Part shown: piece after piece, positions 11,477 to 25,740 of the stretch | Position numbering within the stretch: the stretch's first letter is position 1 | Layout of the letters: the number at the start of each line of letters is the position of its first letter | Origin: Typha latifolia | Taxonomy: Eukaryota; Streptophyta; Magnoliopsida; Poales; Typhaceae | Assembly (NCBI GenBank): GCA_019914945.1 | Contig: CM034113.1 | Span: forward strand, 3,700,850 to 3,764,849 | Length of the DNA stretch: 64,000 bases | Reading direction: 5' to 3' | Notes under the pieces: model-generated | What the model saw: the letters and a program-made list of their open reading frames with translations, nothing else | Databases searched by the model: none | Told to the model about the DNA's origin: nothing | Program-made: the position numbers and the translations under genes

Positions 11477-11484
11477 TATTTAAA
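11477..11484 (+). promoter_or_regulatory. TATA-like box in T 5' LTR
   Basis: TATTTAAA in a CT-rich context, about 160 bases into the LTR and absent from the truncated 3' LTR. Likely transcription start region lies shortly downstream. Confidence 0.45.
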
Positions 11485-12224
11485 TCCCTTTCCCCTCGAA
11501 CTTTTCCACTTTTTGCAACATCTCTCTATCTCGTTCTTCCACCCCCTTTTCTCTCTTCTCCTCCGAGCCGCCAAAACCTTTGTCGTGGGCAGCGAGTAAC
11601 CGAAGCGCCGGCAGCCAACCAAAACCCCCTCATCTCAATCTTCGGGTTAGCCTCCATCCCCTCTGTATTTTAATTTGAATATTTCCAAGTTAATCATGAT
11701 TAATTATGAGTTTATTAATTTCTACCTTCACTAGGGAAATTCAATGGCCGACGACCTCGGGTCGACCACCCACCCGGTCCGGGGAGTTTCCCGCTTCAGT
11801 CCCTTGCCATGGGTACCCAATTTTAGGTACCCATGGGATGCAGGGGAGGCAATGCCATGTCGCCTCCCACCGCCGGGTTACTTGGACTCAGACGGCCACC
11901 ACTAGTGGTGGTGGCCCTGCTCGTCAGCCTCGACTAACTCACCTCTTCAAGTGGAAGAGGTGGATACTCGAAATGAGGGCTTCGAGCCCTTCTTTCACAG
12001 AACTTAGAGGCTCCATGGCCGCCGGCCATGGAGTTCCTCAACTCTCAGTATCGACCACACTAGCCGATGGTTCAAGCTCACTTGCAATCTAAGTCGACCT
12101 CGTCGACTTGGGGAGCCGATGGTGCTAGGCTGCCGACGACAGGGATCACTGGCAGTAGCACCACTTTTCTTCTTTGTTTTGTTCTCTAGGAAGGAGACAA
12201 GGAGAAGGAGAAGGGGTAGGTGGG

Positions 12225-12620
12225 GTGGGCCGCAGCCCACGCCGACGACCTTTTCTAAAGCCTCGGTGGACCGGGCTTTGGAGCCCAGTCCACCACCTTA
12301 GATTTTGGTGCGCTGCGGTAGGTCCGCACAGCCCACTTCCTCACCTTGATGGACTAGGCTCTGGAGCCCAGTCCATCATCTTAGGGTCTTGTGGGCTACG
12401 GTAGGCCCGGCCCACCATCTCAACTTGCTGGACTGGGCCCTTGAGTCCAATCCAACACACGTTAGAACTAGGTGGGCTGCTATAGGTCTGCAGCCCACCT
12501 CCTCACCCTATTGGAGTGGGCTCTTGAGCCCAGTCCATTGCCTCTAGTCTAGTGGGCTGCAGGTAGGTCAACAACCCACTCTCTCTCACCTAAGCTTGCT
12601 AGGCCTTGAGCCTAGCCCAA
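12225..12620 (+). repeat. Palindrome-bearing minisatellite in T LTR
   Basis: About five degenerate units of roughly 85 bases. Each has GGGCTCTGGAGCCC-type (or GGGCCCTTGAGTCC) and GTGGGCTGCGGTAGG...CAGCCCAC-type inverted repeats. The 3' LTR carries the matching array at about 17330-17830, with different unit content. Frames called in this array are not coding. Confidence 0.8.
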
Positions 12621-14247
12621 CCTTAGACTATAGACTAATTTATTATTAGTCTTTTATTTTTTTTTATTCTGTTAGCTACATAAATTGTAATTATTTTATT
12701 TTTTCTCAACCATGTTATTAATAAAATTAGGATTAATACATAATTAAAATAGGTATTTGAATTTATTAGTCTTTTCAATTATCTTCAATAATTGCAAATG
12801 TGAACAACTCTAAATGACCATTTTTTTAAATTAAGACAAAATAATATATTCGGACCTAGAAAATTAAACTTAATTTATACAACAAGGTAGTTAATCTTAT
12901 AAGTTCATCAATCTTATGTTTATTTTATTTATAAATTATTATACCCATTATTGTGCGGGAAGGATCCCGAAATTCAGGAAGAGCCGATTGATTAAGAGAG
13001 TAAGACGGATTCCAGAGATATCCCAGGCGAGCAGAATTCTATAATAGTCTACGAAAATTAATACTTATGTCATTTCTTACCTGCATTAATTAAATATCAT
13101 TTTTTACTTGTAAAAATTACATATTATTTCATACTTGCATTAATTACATGTTAATTCTTACTTGCATTATTTATCACTTAATGCACATGTATGATAGACT
13201 CTATGTATTGTTTATAATACCTGTTATTTTGATGATTATGTTAAATTAATAATAGAGGTCATGGCACCATGTGCACGTATCATTGTTAGTCAAGTCCTAG
13301 CTAGGCAGTGCCCTCTCACCCACTCAACCCGGGGTTAAGGGTAGAGTGCATTATATAGTATTATATTAGCGGTCTACATCTGAGGTCGATAGCTGGTGGA
13401 GCATTTAGGTGATTACACTGCCCTAGTTGGAGACTAGTCTAGTATGATATTAGAAAAGATGATTGAGAGGTAGGGATTGTAGTTCTAGCGGTACCCGAGG
13501 ATGCTGGGTCAGGGTGTCTATCGAGCTATGTGCTCTTACCCGCCTCGCCGTATGTGATAATTCTGCTCTATGCGATGATTTACTATAGCGGTATTGACAG
13601 GCCTACGACTAGGGTCCTTAGTCTGGTGACCATAGACAACCCATCATATGCAGCGTCGCCAAGTATGTATCGGTGATAATACCGCTAGATGACTAGTCCT
13701 CCTCGATTTTATGATGCTTTGTGAGATATGTCATTGTGACTCAGTTTCTGTATAGATTTCTATGTAAATTGAACTATAATGATGAAATTTATTAAAAGTC
13801 ATAATGTACACTTTCCTTGTCATGTTATGGGTTTGTGCTTTTATTTATCATGCAATACAATATTCTTAGATTACTATTAGTTTTACTTGCTGGGCCCCGT
13901 GCTCACCGCCATTTTGGTGGAAATATTTCAGAGCTAATTATGGAGGATGCGGATATCGAGGAGTAGCAGATTCATTTCCCTATTTTAGTATTGTTTATTC
14001 TATTATTTCTAGTTGGTCTTGGCCCTTGCGAGGGTATTTATGTTTTAAAATTTGTGTTGGACTTGTATTCCTAAAGGCTTGTTGAGGCCTGTGATATTGT
14101 AACTTTGGATTATTTGTTGGATTATTATGGTATTTCTAGACTTATCTAGATACTTTGTGATATTATTTCACTGGCAGGTCACGTGAGAATCATGTGGAAA
14201 TTCTCCACGTGAGGAACACGTGATCTTTGGAAGTGGGTGTTTCAACT

Positions 14248-14260
14248 TGGTATTAGAGCA
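14248..14260 (+). other. Primer-binding site of T
   Basis: TGGTATTAGAGCA starts three bases after the 5' LTR end; one mismatch to the initiator tRNA-Met complement TGGTATCAGAGC. Confidence 0.8.
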
Positions 14261-14404
14261 TTGGTTCACCATAATCCGGCAAGTTCTCTAGGGTACAGTC
14301 CACATATTGATTTAGGAAGTTTAAAGACCATGATAGATTGGACATAAAGATGTTAGTGACATGTAGGTGAAATTTTGAAAATTATAAATAAATTATTCTG
14401 AACT

Positions 14405-15770
14405 TAACAGGATTGCCACCTAAACGCACTAGATCGATCTGTGTGACTGCTTCCGAGGGAGCCTCTGCTCCAGTTAATGAACCGACCGTTGATGCTTCAG
14501 CCAGCAGCATGGAGGCCCTCGGGCGTTTGGTCGACAAGTAGGAGAGGTTCATTGAGAAGCTGATTCGCGAACGAACGATGGCGGTTAGGACAAACACGCT
14601 AGGTGGATCATCAGAGCATCTTACCCTAGCCGAGCAAGCTGGAGGGGGGTCTTCGTGGCCACTAAACCGGTTTATGCAGCTTAATCCTCCGGTGTTTAGT
14701 GGCACGACTGATCCCATGGAGGCGAACCGATGGCTTATGGACGTGAAGAAGATCCTGACTGCCTTTAGGTGTCTAGAGGATCAGCAGGTGACTTTCACCA
14801 CTTTTCTTCTCTATGGGGAGGCGGAAGAGTGGTGGAAGGCCACTGAGCGCTTAATGCCAGATTGACCTATGGGAGAGTACATCACATGGAAGGCGTTCAC
14901 AGATGCCTTTGACCAAAAATACTTTCCAGCATCCCTTCGAGTTGAGCTAACCCGGGAGTTTTTCCAGTTAAAATAAGGGAATATGACTATAGCCCAGTAC
15001 GAGGAAAGGTTTTAATACCTTATCTCATTTTTGCCCTAGAGTTGTGCCAAATGATGCTGCCAGAGCTGAGCAATTCAAGATGGGGCTATGGATTGAGATC
15101 CATAAATAGGCGAATATGGCGAGAAACCTGACTTATGCGAAGCTAGTGGAGAACGCAGGGATAGCCGAGAGAGATTTACTAGAGGAGCATTCTCAGCGAC
15201 AGGAGCGAGTGGCCAGACGTCCAGTTCGCTTGGATGGGCATCCGCGAGGAGGTGGTTCGAGTTGGAGTGGACCCTCCGGTTCTTATCAACCAAGATTTCA
15301 CCCTTATGCTAGTGGTGCCAGTTCTAGTGCAGCTCCGAGCAGATCCGACTCACAGAGTTCGGGCGGACCTAGTAAGGCATCACCTTTTGTCAGCACCGGG
15401 AGGCCAGCAGCGGTTACAAGCAGCACTAGTAGCGGAGGATCTAGTTGACGACCTACCTTGGAGTAGAGGACTTGCTATACATGTGGTTGGAAGGGGCATC
15501 TATCTCGGGATTGTCCTAGTATTCGGGAGGTGACTTGTCATCATTGTGGACAGGCTGGACATACTCGACCCCATTGTCCTCTGTTAGCTGGTGGGTCAGC
15601 CACTACGACTATGCCAGCTATTTCTGGAGCCTCAAGAGCTAGTACTGTTGCGAGTAGAGGACATGGCGGGGCGCGATCAGGGACCTCTAATAAAGGTAGA
15701 GGCATATGTACTGGACGAGTATTTGCTATGACGGAGCAGGATGTAGAGGCATCTAATGATGTGGCGACAG
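14405..15770 (+). pseudogene. T element gag with two zinc knuckles
   Basis: The frame opens near 14405 (PPKRTRSICVTASEGAS), has an in-frame TAG at 14539, and then the capsid core from 14578: LNRFMQLNPPVFSGTTDPME and AEEWWKATERLMPD (to 14865), the usual Del/Tekay Gag signature. After several stops and frameshifts a Ser/Gly-rich linker (15116-15445) leads to two CX2CX4HX4C knuckles at about 15470-15580 (CYTCGWKGHLSRDC and CHHCGQAGHTRPHC). Two knuckles are typical of this lineage. Dead because of multiple stops. Confidence 0.85.
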
Positions 15771-15926
15771 GTAACAATTAAATATGCTTCTTTAGAATTA
15801 ACAATTTTGCTTAAATAGAAGTCAAATTGTTTCTTAATTCTTTCTAAAAATAGTAATAATGATGTCATAAATTATTACTAACTTAATAAAAGAAGCTTTA
15901 TTTATAAACTATTTACACAATGACAG
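15771..15926 (+). other. 156-bp AT-rich intron-like insertion between gag and protease
   Basis: Removing 15771-15926 joins ...VAT-G to TMILFSHIAKILFD in frame, as expected for an uninterrupted Gag-protease. The insert begins GTAACA, ends TGACAG, is strongly AT-rich and contains stops. The same GACAG stands immediately before it (15766-15770) and at its end (15922-15926), so it can be read either as a GT-AG intron or as a small insertion with a 5-base target duplication. The ends show weak inverted similarity around AAGCTTCTTT/GCTTCTTT. Confidence 0.7.
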
Positions 15927-16306
15927 GCACTATGATATTATTTTCTCATATTGCTAAGATTTTATTCGATCCTAGGGCTACTCATTCTTTCATTTCTACC
16001 TCATTTCTGAGATATGCTGATATGACCCCAGAGCCTCTTGATGAACCTCTGCTCATAGCTACCCCAATGGATGATTCTTTGGAGATTCGTCAAATTTATA
16101 GTCCTTGCACTTTGACTTTTGGCGAATGGGATTTTAGAGCAAACCTTTTACCTCTTGAAATGTATGATTTTGACTTAATTTTGGGTATGGACTGGTTAGC
16201 CGCTTATCATGCCAGCATTAACTGCTACAGCAAGGAAGTTATTTTGCAGCTTAATGATGGCATAGAGTATCGATTGTTTAAGGATCGACAGGTGGACCAC
16301 CCGTAG
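15927..16306 (+). pseudogene. T element aspartic protease with altered active site
   Basis: The frame gives ILFDPRATHSFIS where this family has FDSGATHSFIS or FDTGASHSFIS; the DSG/DTG catalytic triad is DPR here. The rest is typical: PLLIATPMDDSLE, LPLEMYDFDLILGMDWLAAY. A stop at 16304 follows KDRQVDHP. Loss of the Gly and Ser/Thr of the active site would abolish activity even without the stops upstream. Confidence 0.85.
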
Positions 16307-17175
16307 TTGGTGGCAATCATGTCTAATAAGTCTAGTGGGGCCCAAGCCTTAATTGACTTACTAGTGGTACGGGAGTTTCTAGATGTTTTTTCTGAGGACA
16401 TTTGAGGGCTTCCACTAGACAGGGGAGTCAAGTTCACCATTGATCTGATTCCAAGAGCAGGACCAGTCTCCAATGCTCCTTATCGCATGGTTCCAAAAGA
16501 AATAGAGAAACTTAGAGGACAGATTAATGATTTGCTGGATCGGGGATTTATCAGGCCTAGCTCATCACCTTGGGGAGCTCTAGTTCTCTTTGTTAAGAAG
16601 AAAGATGGCACTCTTCATCTTTTGCATTGATTATTAGCAACTGAACCAGCTGACTGTGAAGAATAAATATCCCCTACCTCGTATTGAGGACCTTTTTGAT
16701 CAGTTGCGTGGAGCTCGATTCTTTTCGAAGATCGATCTGAGGTTTGGATATCATCAGCTGAGGATTAGGGAAGCGGATGTCTCCAAAACCATTTTTCGCA
16801 CTCGCTATGGTTTGTATGAGTTCTTGGTTATGACTTTTGGGCTAACTAATGCTCCAACTGTTTTCATAGATATGATGAATCGAGTCTTTCGTCCATTCTT
16901 AGATCGGTTTGTTGTGGTCTTCATTGATGATATTTTGATATATTCAGCCTTAGAGTAGGAGCATGAGAGCATCTCCGGTTGGTATTAGAGACTTTGAGGA
17001 AAGAAAAGTTGTCTACCAAGTTTTCAAAATGTGAGTTCTAGTTGAACGAGGTGGTGTCAGGAGAGGGCATCCGAGTTGACCAATCCAAGATCACAGTAGT
17101 CTTGAGTTGGAAACAGCCAAGAACCGCAGTAGAACAGTAGAGGTGCGCAGTTTTTTTGGGCTAGCTGGATATTAT
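16307..17175 (+). pseudogene. T element reverse transcriptase (partial)
   Basis: Reads [56 protein letters not shown] with stops, then an open section 16656-16958: [15 protein letters not shown] (first catalytic Asp) and [13 protein letters not shown] (IDD box). After a stop at 16956 it decays to RSFFGLAGYY at about 17140-17175, where pol ends abruptly and LTR sequence begins. No RNase H or integrase remains. Confidence 0.85.
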
Positions 17176-19438
17176 CTAAGTCGACCTCGTCGACTTGGGG
17201 AGCCGATGGTGCTAGGCTACTGACGACGGGGATCACCGGCAGCAGCACCACTTTTCTTCTCCTCTGTTTTCTTCTCTAGGAAGGAGACGAGGAGAAGGGG
17301 TAGGGGTTGGGCCAACCCCCACCGCCCTCTCGTCTGGGCTATGGGGTGGGCCACAGCCCACGTCGACGAGCCTTTTCTAAGGCCTCGGTGGGTCGGGCTC
17401 TGGAGCCCAGTCCACCACCTTAGATTCTGGTGGGCTGCGGTAGGCCCGCAGCCTACCTCCTCACCGTGATAGACTGGGCTCTGGAGCCCAGTCCACCACT
17501 TAGATTCTGGTGGGCTGCGGTAGGCCCGCACAACCCACTTCCTCACCTTGATGGACTAGGCTCTGGAGCCCAGCCCACCATCTTAGGGTCTTGTGGGCTA
17601 CAGTAGACCCAGCCCACCATCTCAACTTGCTGGATTGGGCCCTTGAGTCTAGTCCAACACACCTTAGAACTAGGTGAGCTATTGTAGGCCCGCAGCCCAC
17701 CTCCTCACCCTCTTGGAGTGGACTCTTGAGCCCAGTCCATTGCCTCTAGTCTAGTGGGCTGCAAGTAGGTCAACAGCCCACTCTCTCTCACCTAAGCTTG
17801 CTAGGCCTTGAGCCCAGCCCAACCTTAGACTATAGACTAATTTATTATTAGTCTTTTATTTTTTTTATTCTGTTAGCTACATAAATTGTAATTATTTTAT
17901 TTTTTCTCAACCATGTTATTAATAAAATTAGGATTAATACATAATTAAAATAGGTATTTGAATTTATTAGTCTTTTCAATTATCTTCAATAATTGCAAAT
18001 GTGAACAACTCTAAATGACCATTTTTTTAAATTAAGACAAAATAATATATTCGGCCCTAGAAAATTAAACTTAATTTATACAACAAGGTAGTTAATCTTA
18101 TAAGTTCATCAATCTTATGTTTATTTTATTTATAAATTATTAGACCCATTATTGTGCGGGAAGGATCCCGAAATTCAGGAAGAGCCGATTGATTAGGAGA
18201 GTAAGACGGATTCCAGAGATATCCCAGGCGAGCAAAATTCTATAATAGTCTACGAAAATTAATACTTATGTCATTTCTTACCTGCATTAATTAAATATCG
18301 TTTCTTACTTGTAAAAATTACATGTCATTTCATACTTGCATTAATTACATGTCAATTCTTAATTGCATTATTTATCACTTAATGCACATGTATGATAGAC
18401 TCTATGCATTGTTTATAATACCTGTTATTTTGATGATTATGTTAAATTAATAATAGAGGTCATGGCACCACGTGCACGTATCATTGTTAGTCAAGTTCCA
18501 GCTAGGCTGTGCCCTCTCACCCACTCAACCCCAGGTTAAGGGTAGAGTGTATTAGATAGTATTATATTAGCGGTCTATACCTGAGGTCGATAGCTGGTGG
18601 AGCATTCAGTTGATTACACTTCTCTAGTTGGAGACTAGTCTAGTATGATATTAGAACAGATAATTGAGAAGTAGGGATTGTAGTTCTACCGGTACCCGAG
18701 GACGTAGGGTTAGGGCGTCTATCGTGCTGTGTGCTCTTACCCGCCTTGCCGTATGTGATGATTCTGCTTTGTGCGATAATTTACTATAGCGGTATTAATG
18801 GGCCTACGACTGGGGTCCTTAGTCTGGTGGCCACAGACAACCGGTCATATGCAACATTGCTAGGCATGTATCGGCGATAATACCGCTAGATGACTAGTCC
18901 ACCTCGATTTTATGATGCCTTCTGAGACATGTCATTGTGACTCGGCTTCTGTGCGGATTTCTATGTAAATTGAGCTATAATGATGAAATTTATTAAAAGT
19001 CCTAATGTACACTTTCTCTGACATGTTATGGGTTTGCATTTCTATTTATCATGCAATATAATATTTTTAGATTACTATTGGATTTACTTGCTGGGCTCAC
19101 CGCCATTTTGGTTGAAATATTTCAGAGCTGATTATGGAGCATGCGAATATCGAGGAGTAGTAGATTCATTTCCCTATTTTAGTATTGTTTATTCTATTAT
19201 TTCTAGTTGGTCCTGGCCCCTGCGAGGGTATTTATGTTTTAAAATTTGTGTTGGACTTGTATTCCTAGAGGCTTGTTGAGGCCTGTGATATTATAACTTT
19301 AGATTATTTATTGGATTATTATGGTATTTCTAGACTTATCCAGATACTTTTTGAGATTATTTCACTAACAAGTCACGAGAGTATCACGTGAAAATTCTCC
19401 ACATGAGGAACACGTGATTTTTGGAAGTGGGTATTTCA
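17176..19438 (+). repeat. T element 3' LTR, 5' truncated
   Basis: Colinear with 12090-14244, beginning at CTAAGTCGACCTCGTCGAC and ending GGGTATTTCA. Roughly 770 bases of U3, including the TATA-like box, are missing. The pol-LTR junction at ~17175 is an internal deletion that removed the rest of pol and the LTR start together. Confidence 0.8.
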
Positions 19439-21060
19439 GTGGCAATTGACCCATGCAAGGTATCATGTATGCTCGGGTGGCAGCAATCGGTGATGGTGCA
19501 TGAGCTACGGGGGTTTCTTGGCCTAATAGGTACTATTACTGATTTGTGACAGGCTATGGAATGATTGCAACGCCTATCACTCCTTGCTGAAGGACCCCTT
19601 CTAGTGCACCGAGGCAACGACGAAAGTATTTGAGGAGTTGAAGATTGCCATGGCGACCGTACTAGTGTTGGCATTTCCCGATTTCACAAAGCCATTTGTG
19701 ATCGAGTGCGAGCATCCGGGTTGGGTATTGGGGCTGTTCTTATGCAGTTCAGGAGGCCTATTGCTTATCTCAACAAGGCCTTATCCGGGTTGGGCAACGA
19801 TTTATGATTTGAATGTTCTAACGAAGTTTGCCATTCATCATAGTATAGCGGGCTCACACTCCAGCGCAGCAGAGATGGGTAACCAAGTTTTTATGATAGA
19901 ACTATGAGTTGCAGTGCAAGAAGGGGACAAAAAACAAGACAACGAACACACTCTCCTGACCAACCCTCTCTTGCTGAGCTGGTGGCTTATCAAGTACCTT
20001 TGGTCCCTTTCTTGTTGACTTGAGGACTGTAGGTACCACAGATCCAGAGGTGTCCAGGTTGATACATGAGTTGGAGAGCAACCCTATGAGCCACCCTAAG
20101 CTCAAGAGCAGAGGAGGATGTTGCTGGACCGTGGGCTCATCTAGGTGCCCGCAGTTGATGCTTTGTAGAGGCATCTAATGGATTTCTTCCATTCCACAAT
20201 AGAGGAGCAACACGAGGACCTCCTGAGGAGTTATAGAAGGCTCTCCCAAAGTTGTACATCGATTGGGATGAAGAAAGAGCTGAGGAGATTCGTGCGGGAC
20301 TGTGATGTTTGTTAGCGAGCAAAGGCCGATTTGTTGAGGCCAACTGGACTACTACAGCCTTTGCTTATTCTAGAGTGCATTTAGGAGAATATCTTCATGG
20401 ACTTCATTGAGGGGCTGCCGTTAGTGAGGGGGTATTATGTCATTTTCGTCGTGGTAGATAGGCTAAGCAAGTATGCTCAATTGTCAGCCACGGTGCGCTC
20501 ATATTTGGCAAAGACAATTGCAAAGGTGTTCGGGCATGATGTGGCCAAGCTTTATGGTATGCCGTGCTTGATCATGTCCGAGCCTAGCACCCTCAATATG
20601 ATGGCCAAACTGAGGTGGTTAACTAGGGCATTGAGCAATACATGTGGTGCTTTGTCGGAGAACGACTGAGGAGATTGTGCAATTACCTTCCCTGGGCAGA
20701 GTGGTCATACAACACTATATTTCACACCAACATAAAAATGACACCTTTAGAGGCAGTGTATAGCAGACCCCAACATACTTTATAGACATATGACCCGGAG
20801 GTGATAGCAGTGTGGATGGAGGTTGAGGACACACATGGTAGTGGCACAAAACCAAAAGTTTTGAGTTCACGGTCGAAAATTTTGTGTTCGTATGCATTCA
20901 GCCATATCGGTAGGTGACACTAAGACCAGTGCACAACCAAAAGTTGGCGAACCGCTACTTTGGACCCTTTCGTGTATTGGAGCTAGTTAGCCCCATCGTG
21001 TATAGGTTGGAGCTTTTGGAGGGGTCACAGGTGCATCCCGTTGATAAGTTATGGAACATC
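19439..21060 (+). pseudogene. Gypsy pol fragment G1c (RT end, RNase H, integrase)
   Basis: Resumes G1b with VAIDPCKV, then LRGFLGLIG, and [22 protein letters not shown] (RNase H) near 19720-19790. Most of RNase H is deleted; RWVTKFLWYNYELQCKKGTK follows at 19870-19930. Integrase: CDVC zinc part near 20300, the core MDFIEGLPLVRGYYVIFVVV at 20397 with its first Asp, a deletion at 20590 that removed the second Asp region, then HPQYDGQTEVVN and EWSYNTIFHTNIKMTPLEA. Many frameshifts and stops. It ends against a reverse LTR fragment near 21060. Confidence 0.8.
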
Positions 21061-21061
21061 C

Positions 21062-21440
21062 TCATCAATATTTGGATTGATTATAGGAAGCAATCCATGC
21101 AATCGAGAGAAAATATTCACCATATATTCTTCCGTAGTTAGAAAATTACAAAGCCAAGGGTGGTTGATTCAAAACTTCCTGGTCTATAGTTTTGGTATTT
21201 ATGCCCTTCACAGATTCGGACTGAAACTGAGACAAAAATATGCTAGAGTGGGGGTGATGGTGATGGTGACGGATGGAGAGGATGAAAGGGTTATGGATGA
21301 AAATGGAGATGAGGGTGGATGGTTGATGTAGTCAAGGGATAAGGATGAAGGGGAAATAGTGGCCGAGATTCTAAAGAGGAGGGAGGACTAAACAGACGAG
21401 GGAGATTAGCTGATAGATGAGACCTTACCAATGGTTTAAG
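21062..21440 (-). mobile_element. Reverse chromovirus LTR fragment (TGATACACTTAG family)
   Basis: Shares with 46680-47000 and 27740-27920 the blocks around 'attataggaagcaatccatg', 'aaaatattcacca' and 'tttatgcccttcacagattc', followed by 'ggatggagaggatgaaaggg'-type sequence. Both ends are missing. Confidence 0.65.
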
Positions 21441-21564
21441 TGGCTAATTCGTTGATTAGATTATTCGCAAATCTCCTTGGAAGTTATGTACTTCATCGAG
21501 TTCAGAATTGTTGCGAATCGGATTAAGCCGGTTTGTAACTAGAGTGTGAAAGGGAGTTGTTTAA

Positions 21565-21963
21565 GAGCATCTCTAATGGGAGGGTCAAGAGCCGTGTAGC
21601 AGCATCGAGCTCTATATTTATTATATATATATATTAATTAGTTCATCATTATTGGCTTTTGTTTCTTCAACAATTGAAGGTCGAGTAAAATCAATCGATG
21701 GCTATGGGGATGAATTACTATACTATTAAATACTTATTATTTTTTATAAATATATATATATATATATATACTTAATTTAAGTAATTAGATTATTTAATAA
21801 ATAATACATATGAAATTTAAATTATTAAATTAGTTGATTAAGTTTGTATAAGCCAGAATTAGAATTTTGAAAAGTCCAATAGTAATTTAGGGCCCGTTTA
21901 AAGCCCAATTGGAACTCCATCGGACTCTTAATTTAGTATTATGGAGCCTGAATAGAGTTGCTC
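21565..21963. mobile_element. Tourist-like (PIF/Harbinger-type) MITE
   Basis: Terminal inverted repeats GAGCATCTCTAATGG (left) and, read inverted, GAGCAACTCTATTCAGG (right), flanked by TAA on both sides (21562-21564 and 21964-21966). The 399-base AT-rich interior has no coding potential; an (AT)n run lies at about 21751-21771. A TAA/TTA target duplication with GAGCATCTC-like ends is the usual form of plant Tourist elements. It lies about 1.15 kb upstream of the protease ATG. Confidence 0.75.
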
Positions 21964-21966
21964 TAA

Positions 21967-22900
21967 GAAGTGGGATTTATGGGTAGTAGTTCCTATTACT
22001 AAAGGATGTAATGTTGAGATTTTTCACGTTAAATGGGGGAGTTCTATCTCATGAAAAGGAAATATTTTGGACTTCCCGATTAGTTTACTTTATCAAGAGC
22101 CTGATTCTGTGTAATAACTAAATTTCCATTCATTTTACCCTCTATTCTCCGTATCCTATTTAACAATTGACCATCGGTAGGTTAGACAACTTTCCGAGCT
22201 CATTCATCCAGCCGGTCCGCAACATATAAGTTAAATTAATCATTTTTTACTAAATTATAGAGTATAAAAAAAAGAGACGAATGCTCCAGTAAACTTTAGT
22301 GCCCACACCCTTGGCCCTACTTTCTTTTAATAACTTAACCTAATGTTTTACAAAAGTAATTCTTCTGTGAATCATCACTTTTGGGAGTCTAACATGTAAT
22401 TATTTATCTAATGTGTTTAGATTTTATATATGAGCATATGCACAAATTATAACAAGTTATAAAATATTTAAAGTGGAAGATTAATTTTAAAATTAAAAAT
22501 AGATGAATAGTGGGGAGCTAAATAAAAATCTTCCTAAGTAGAATAGTTTATTATTTATTAATTTTTATAAAAAGTGGGCCACTTAGAGAGAGAAATTAAA
22601 AAAAGTAAATTATCTTTACAAACTAAAAGGCTGAGGTACTTCAGGTTAATAAGATTATATTAACAGATATTTCTGGTTAAAATTTTAGCAGATTGTATAG
22701 TTTTAACGGTTAGATTAGGAGAGGGAAATTAGTGGTTAGTATTTGTCTTGTAGCAATTAATTAATGATCATTTGAAATTTATAATTCCCGTTTGCGTAAG
22801 CACGACCGTCACACGGAACTTATACCAATTAATAGGATTTCCAGCCAAATCCATCCAATGAAGTTTTGTTGCCAAAACGTACAGCAATGTATCAGATAAC
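21967..22900. other. AT-rich unique flank upstream of the protease gene
   Basis: No frame with protein similarity, no LTR or terminal repeat recognised. This is the distal promoter region of the protease gene and the longest stretch of apparently single-copy DNA in the window besides the gene itself. Confidence 0.5.
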
Positions 22901-22920
22901 GAGATCAAAGCGGGCGAGAT

Positions 22921-22929
22921 ACACGTGGC
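22921..22929 (+). promoter_or_regulatory. G-box/ABRE-like site ACACGTGGC
   Basis: ACACGTGGC about 190 bases upstream of the protease ATG. This is the bZIP-binding core linked to abscisic-acid and dehydration responses. RD19-type proteases are known as dehydration-responsive genes, so the site fits, but a single motif is weak evidence. No clear TATA box was recognised. Confidence 0.4.
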
Positions 22930-23116
22930 ATCCATCAGCAAGCTCAGGGCAGAGGACCAACCAAGCCAAAGCGCAGATGATCCCTATCGCGTGGCGTTGG
23001 AGTACAAGTCTGGGAAAGATATCTCCGTGAAAGGGGGACACGCGTCGTACATCTTATGGCTTAGAATTCACCAACGGACGCACGCCTAGTTGTAGATAAA
23101 TTGACCAAAGGGGAAG

Positions 23117-25740
<2,624 letters not shown>

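Larger units (their letters stand above)
11316..14244 (+). repeat. T element 5' LTR (~2.9 kb)
   Basis: Ends GGGTGTTTCA at 14244; the primer site follows at 14248. Contains a promoter-like region at 11470-11540 (TATTTAAA at 11477-11484, then a CT-rich leader), a GC-rich array of ~85-base units at about 12225-12620, then AT-rich sequence. Matches 17176-19438 from 12090 onward with scattered substitutions. Confidence 0.75.
11316..19438 (+). mobile_element. T: Tekay/Del-like Ty3/gypsy element, internally deleted
   Basis: Two large direct repeats (about 12090-14244 and 17176-19438) bracket gag, protease and part of RT on the + strand. The left copy has about 770 extra bases at its start (11316-12089), so the right LTR is 5' truncated. 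The right end is ...TTTCA at 19438, followed by GTGGC, where G1 pol resumes in register. The exact left end is uncertain (11316-11320). RNase H, integrase and chromodomain are missing: pol breaks off after FFGLAGYY at 17175 directly into LTR sequence. RT and Gag resemble the Tekay/Del chromovirus lineage. Confidence 0.75.

Noticed and set aside
12225..12620. Possible Gly/Arg-rich coding exon in GC-rich sequence
   Set aside because: The GC-rich part is a degenerate minisatellite repeated in the other LTR of T; frames break between units.
19028..19279. Hydrophobic frame resembling a small membrane protein
   Set aside because: Lies in the T 3' LTR and is not conserved as a frame in the matching part of the 5' LTR (13850-14110).
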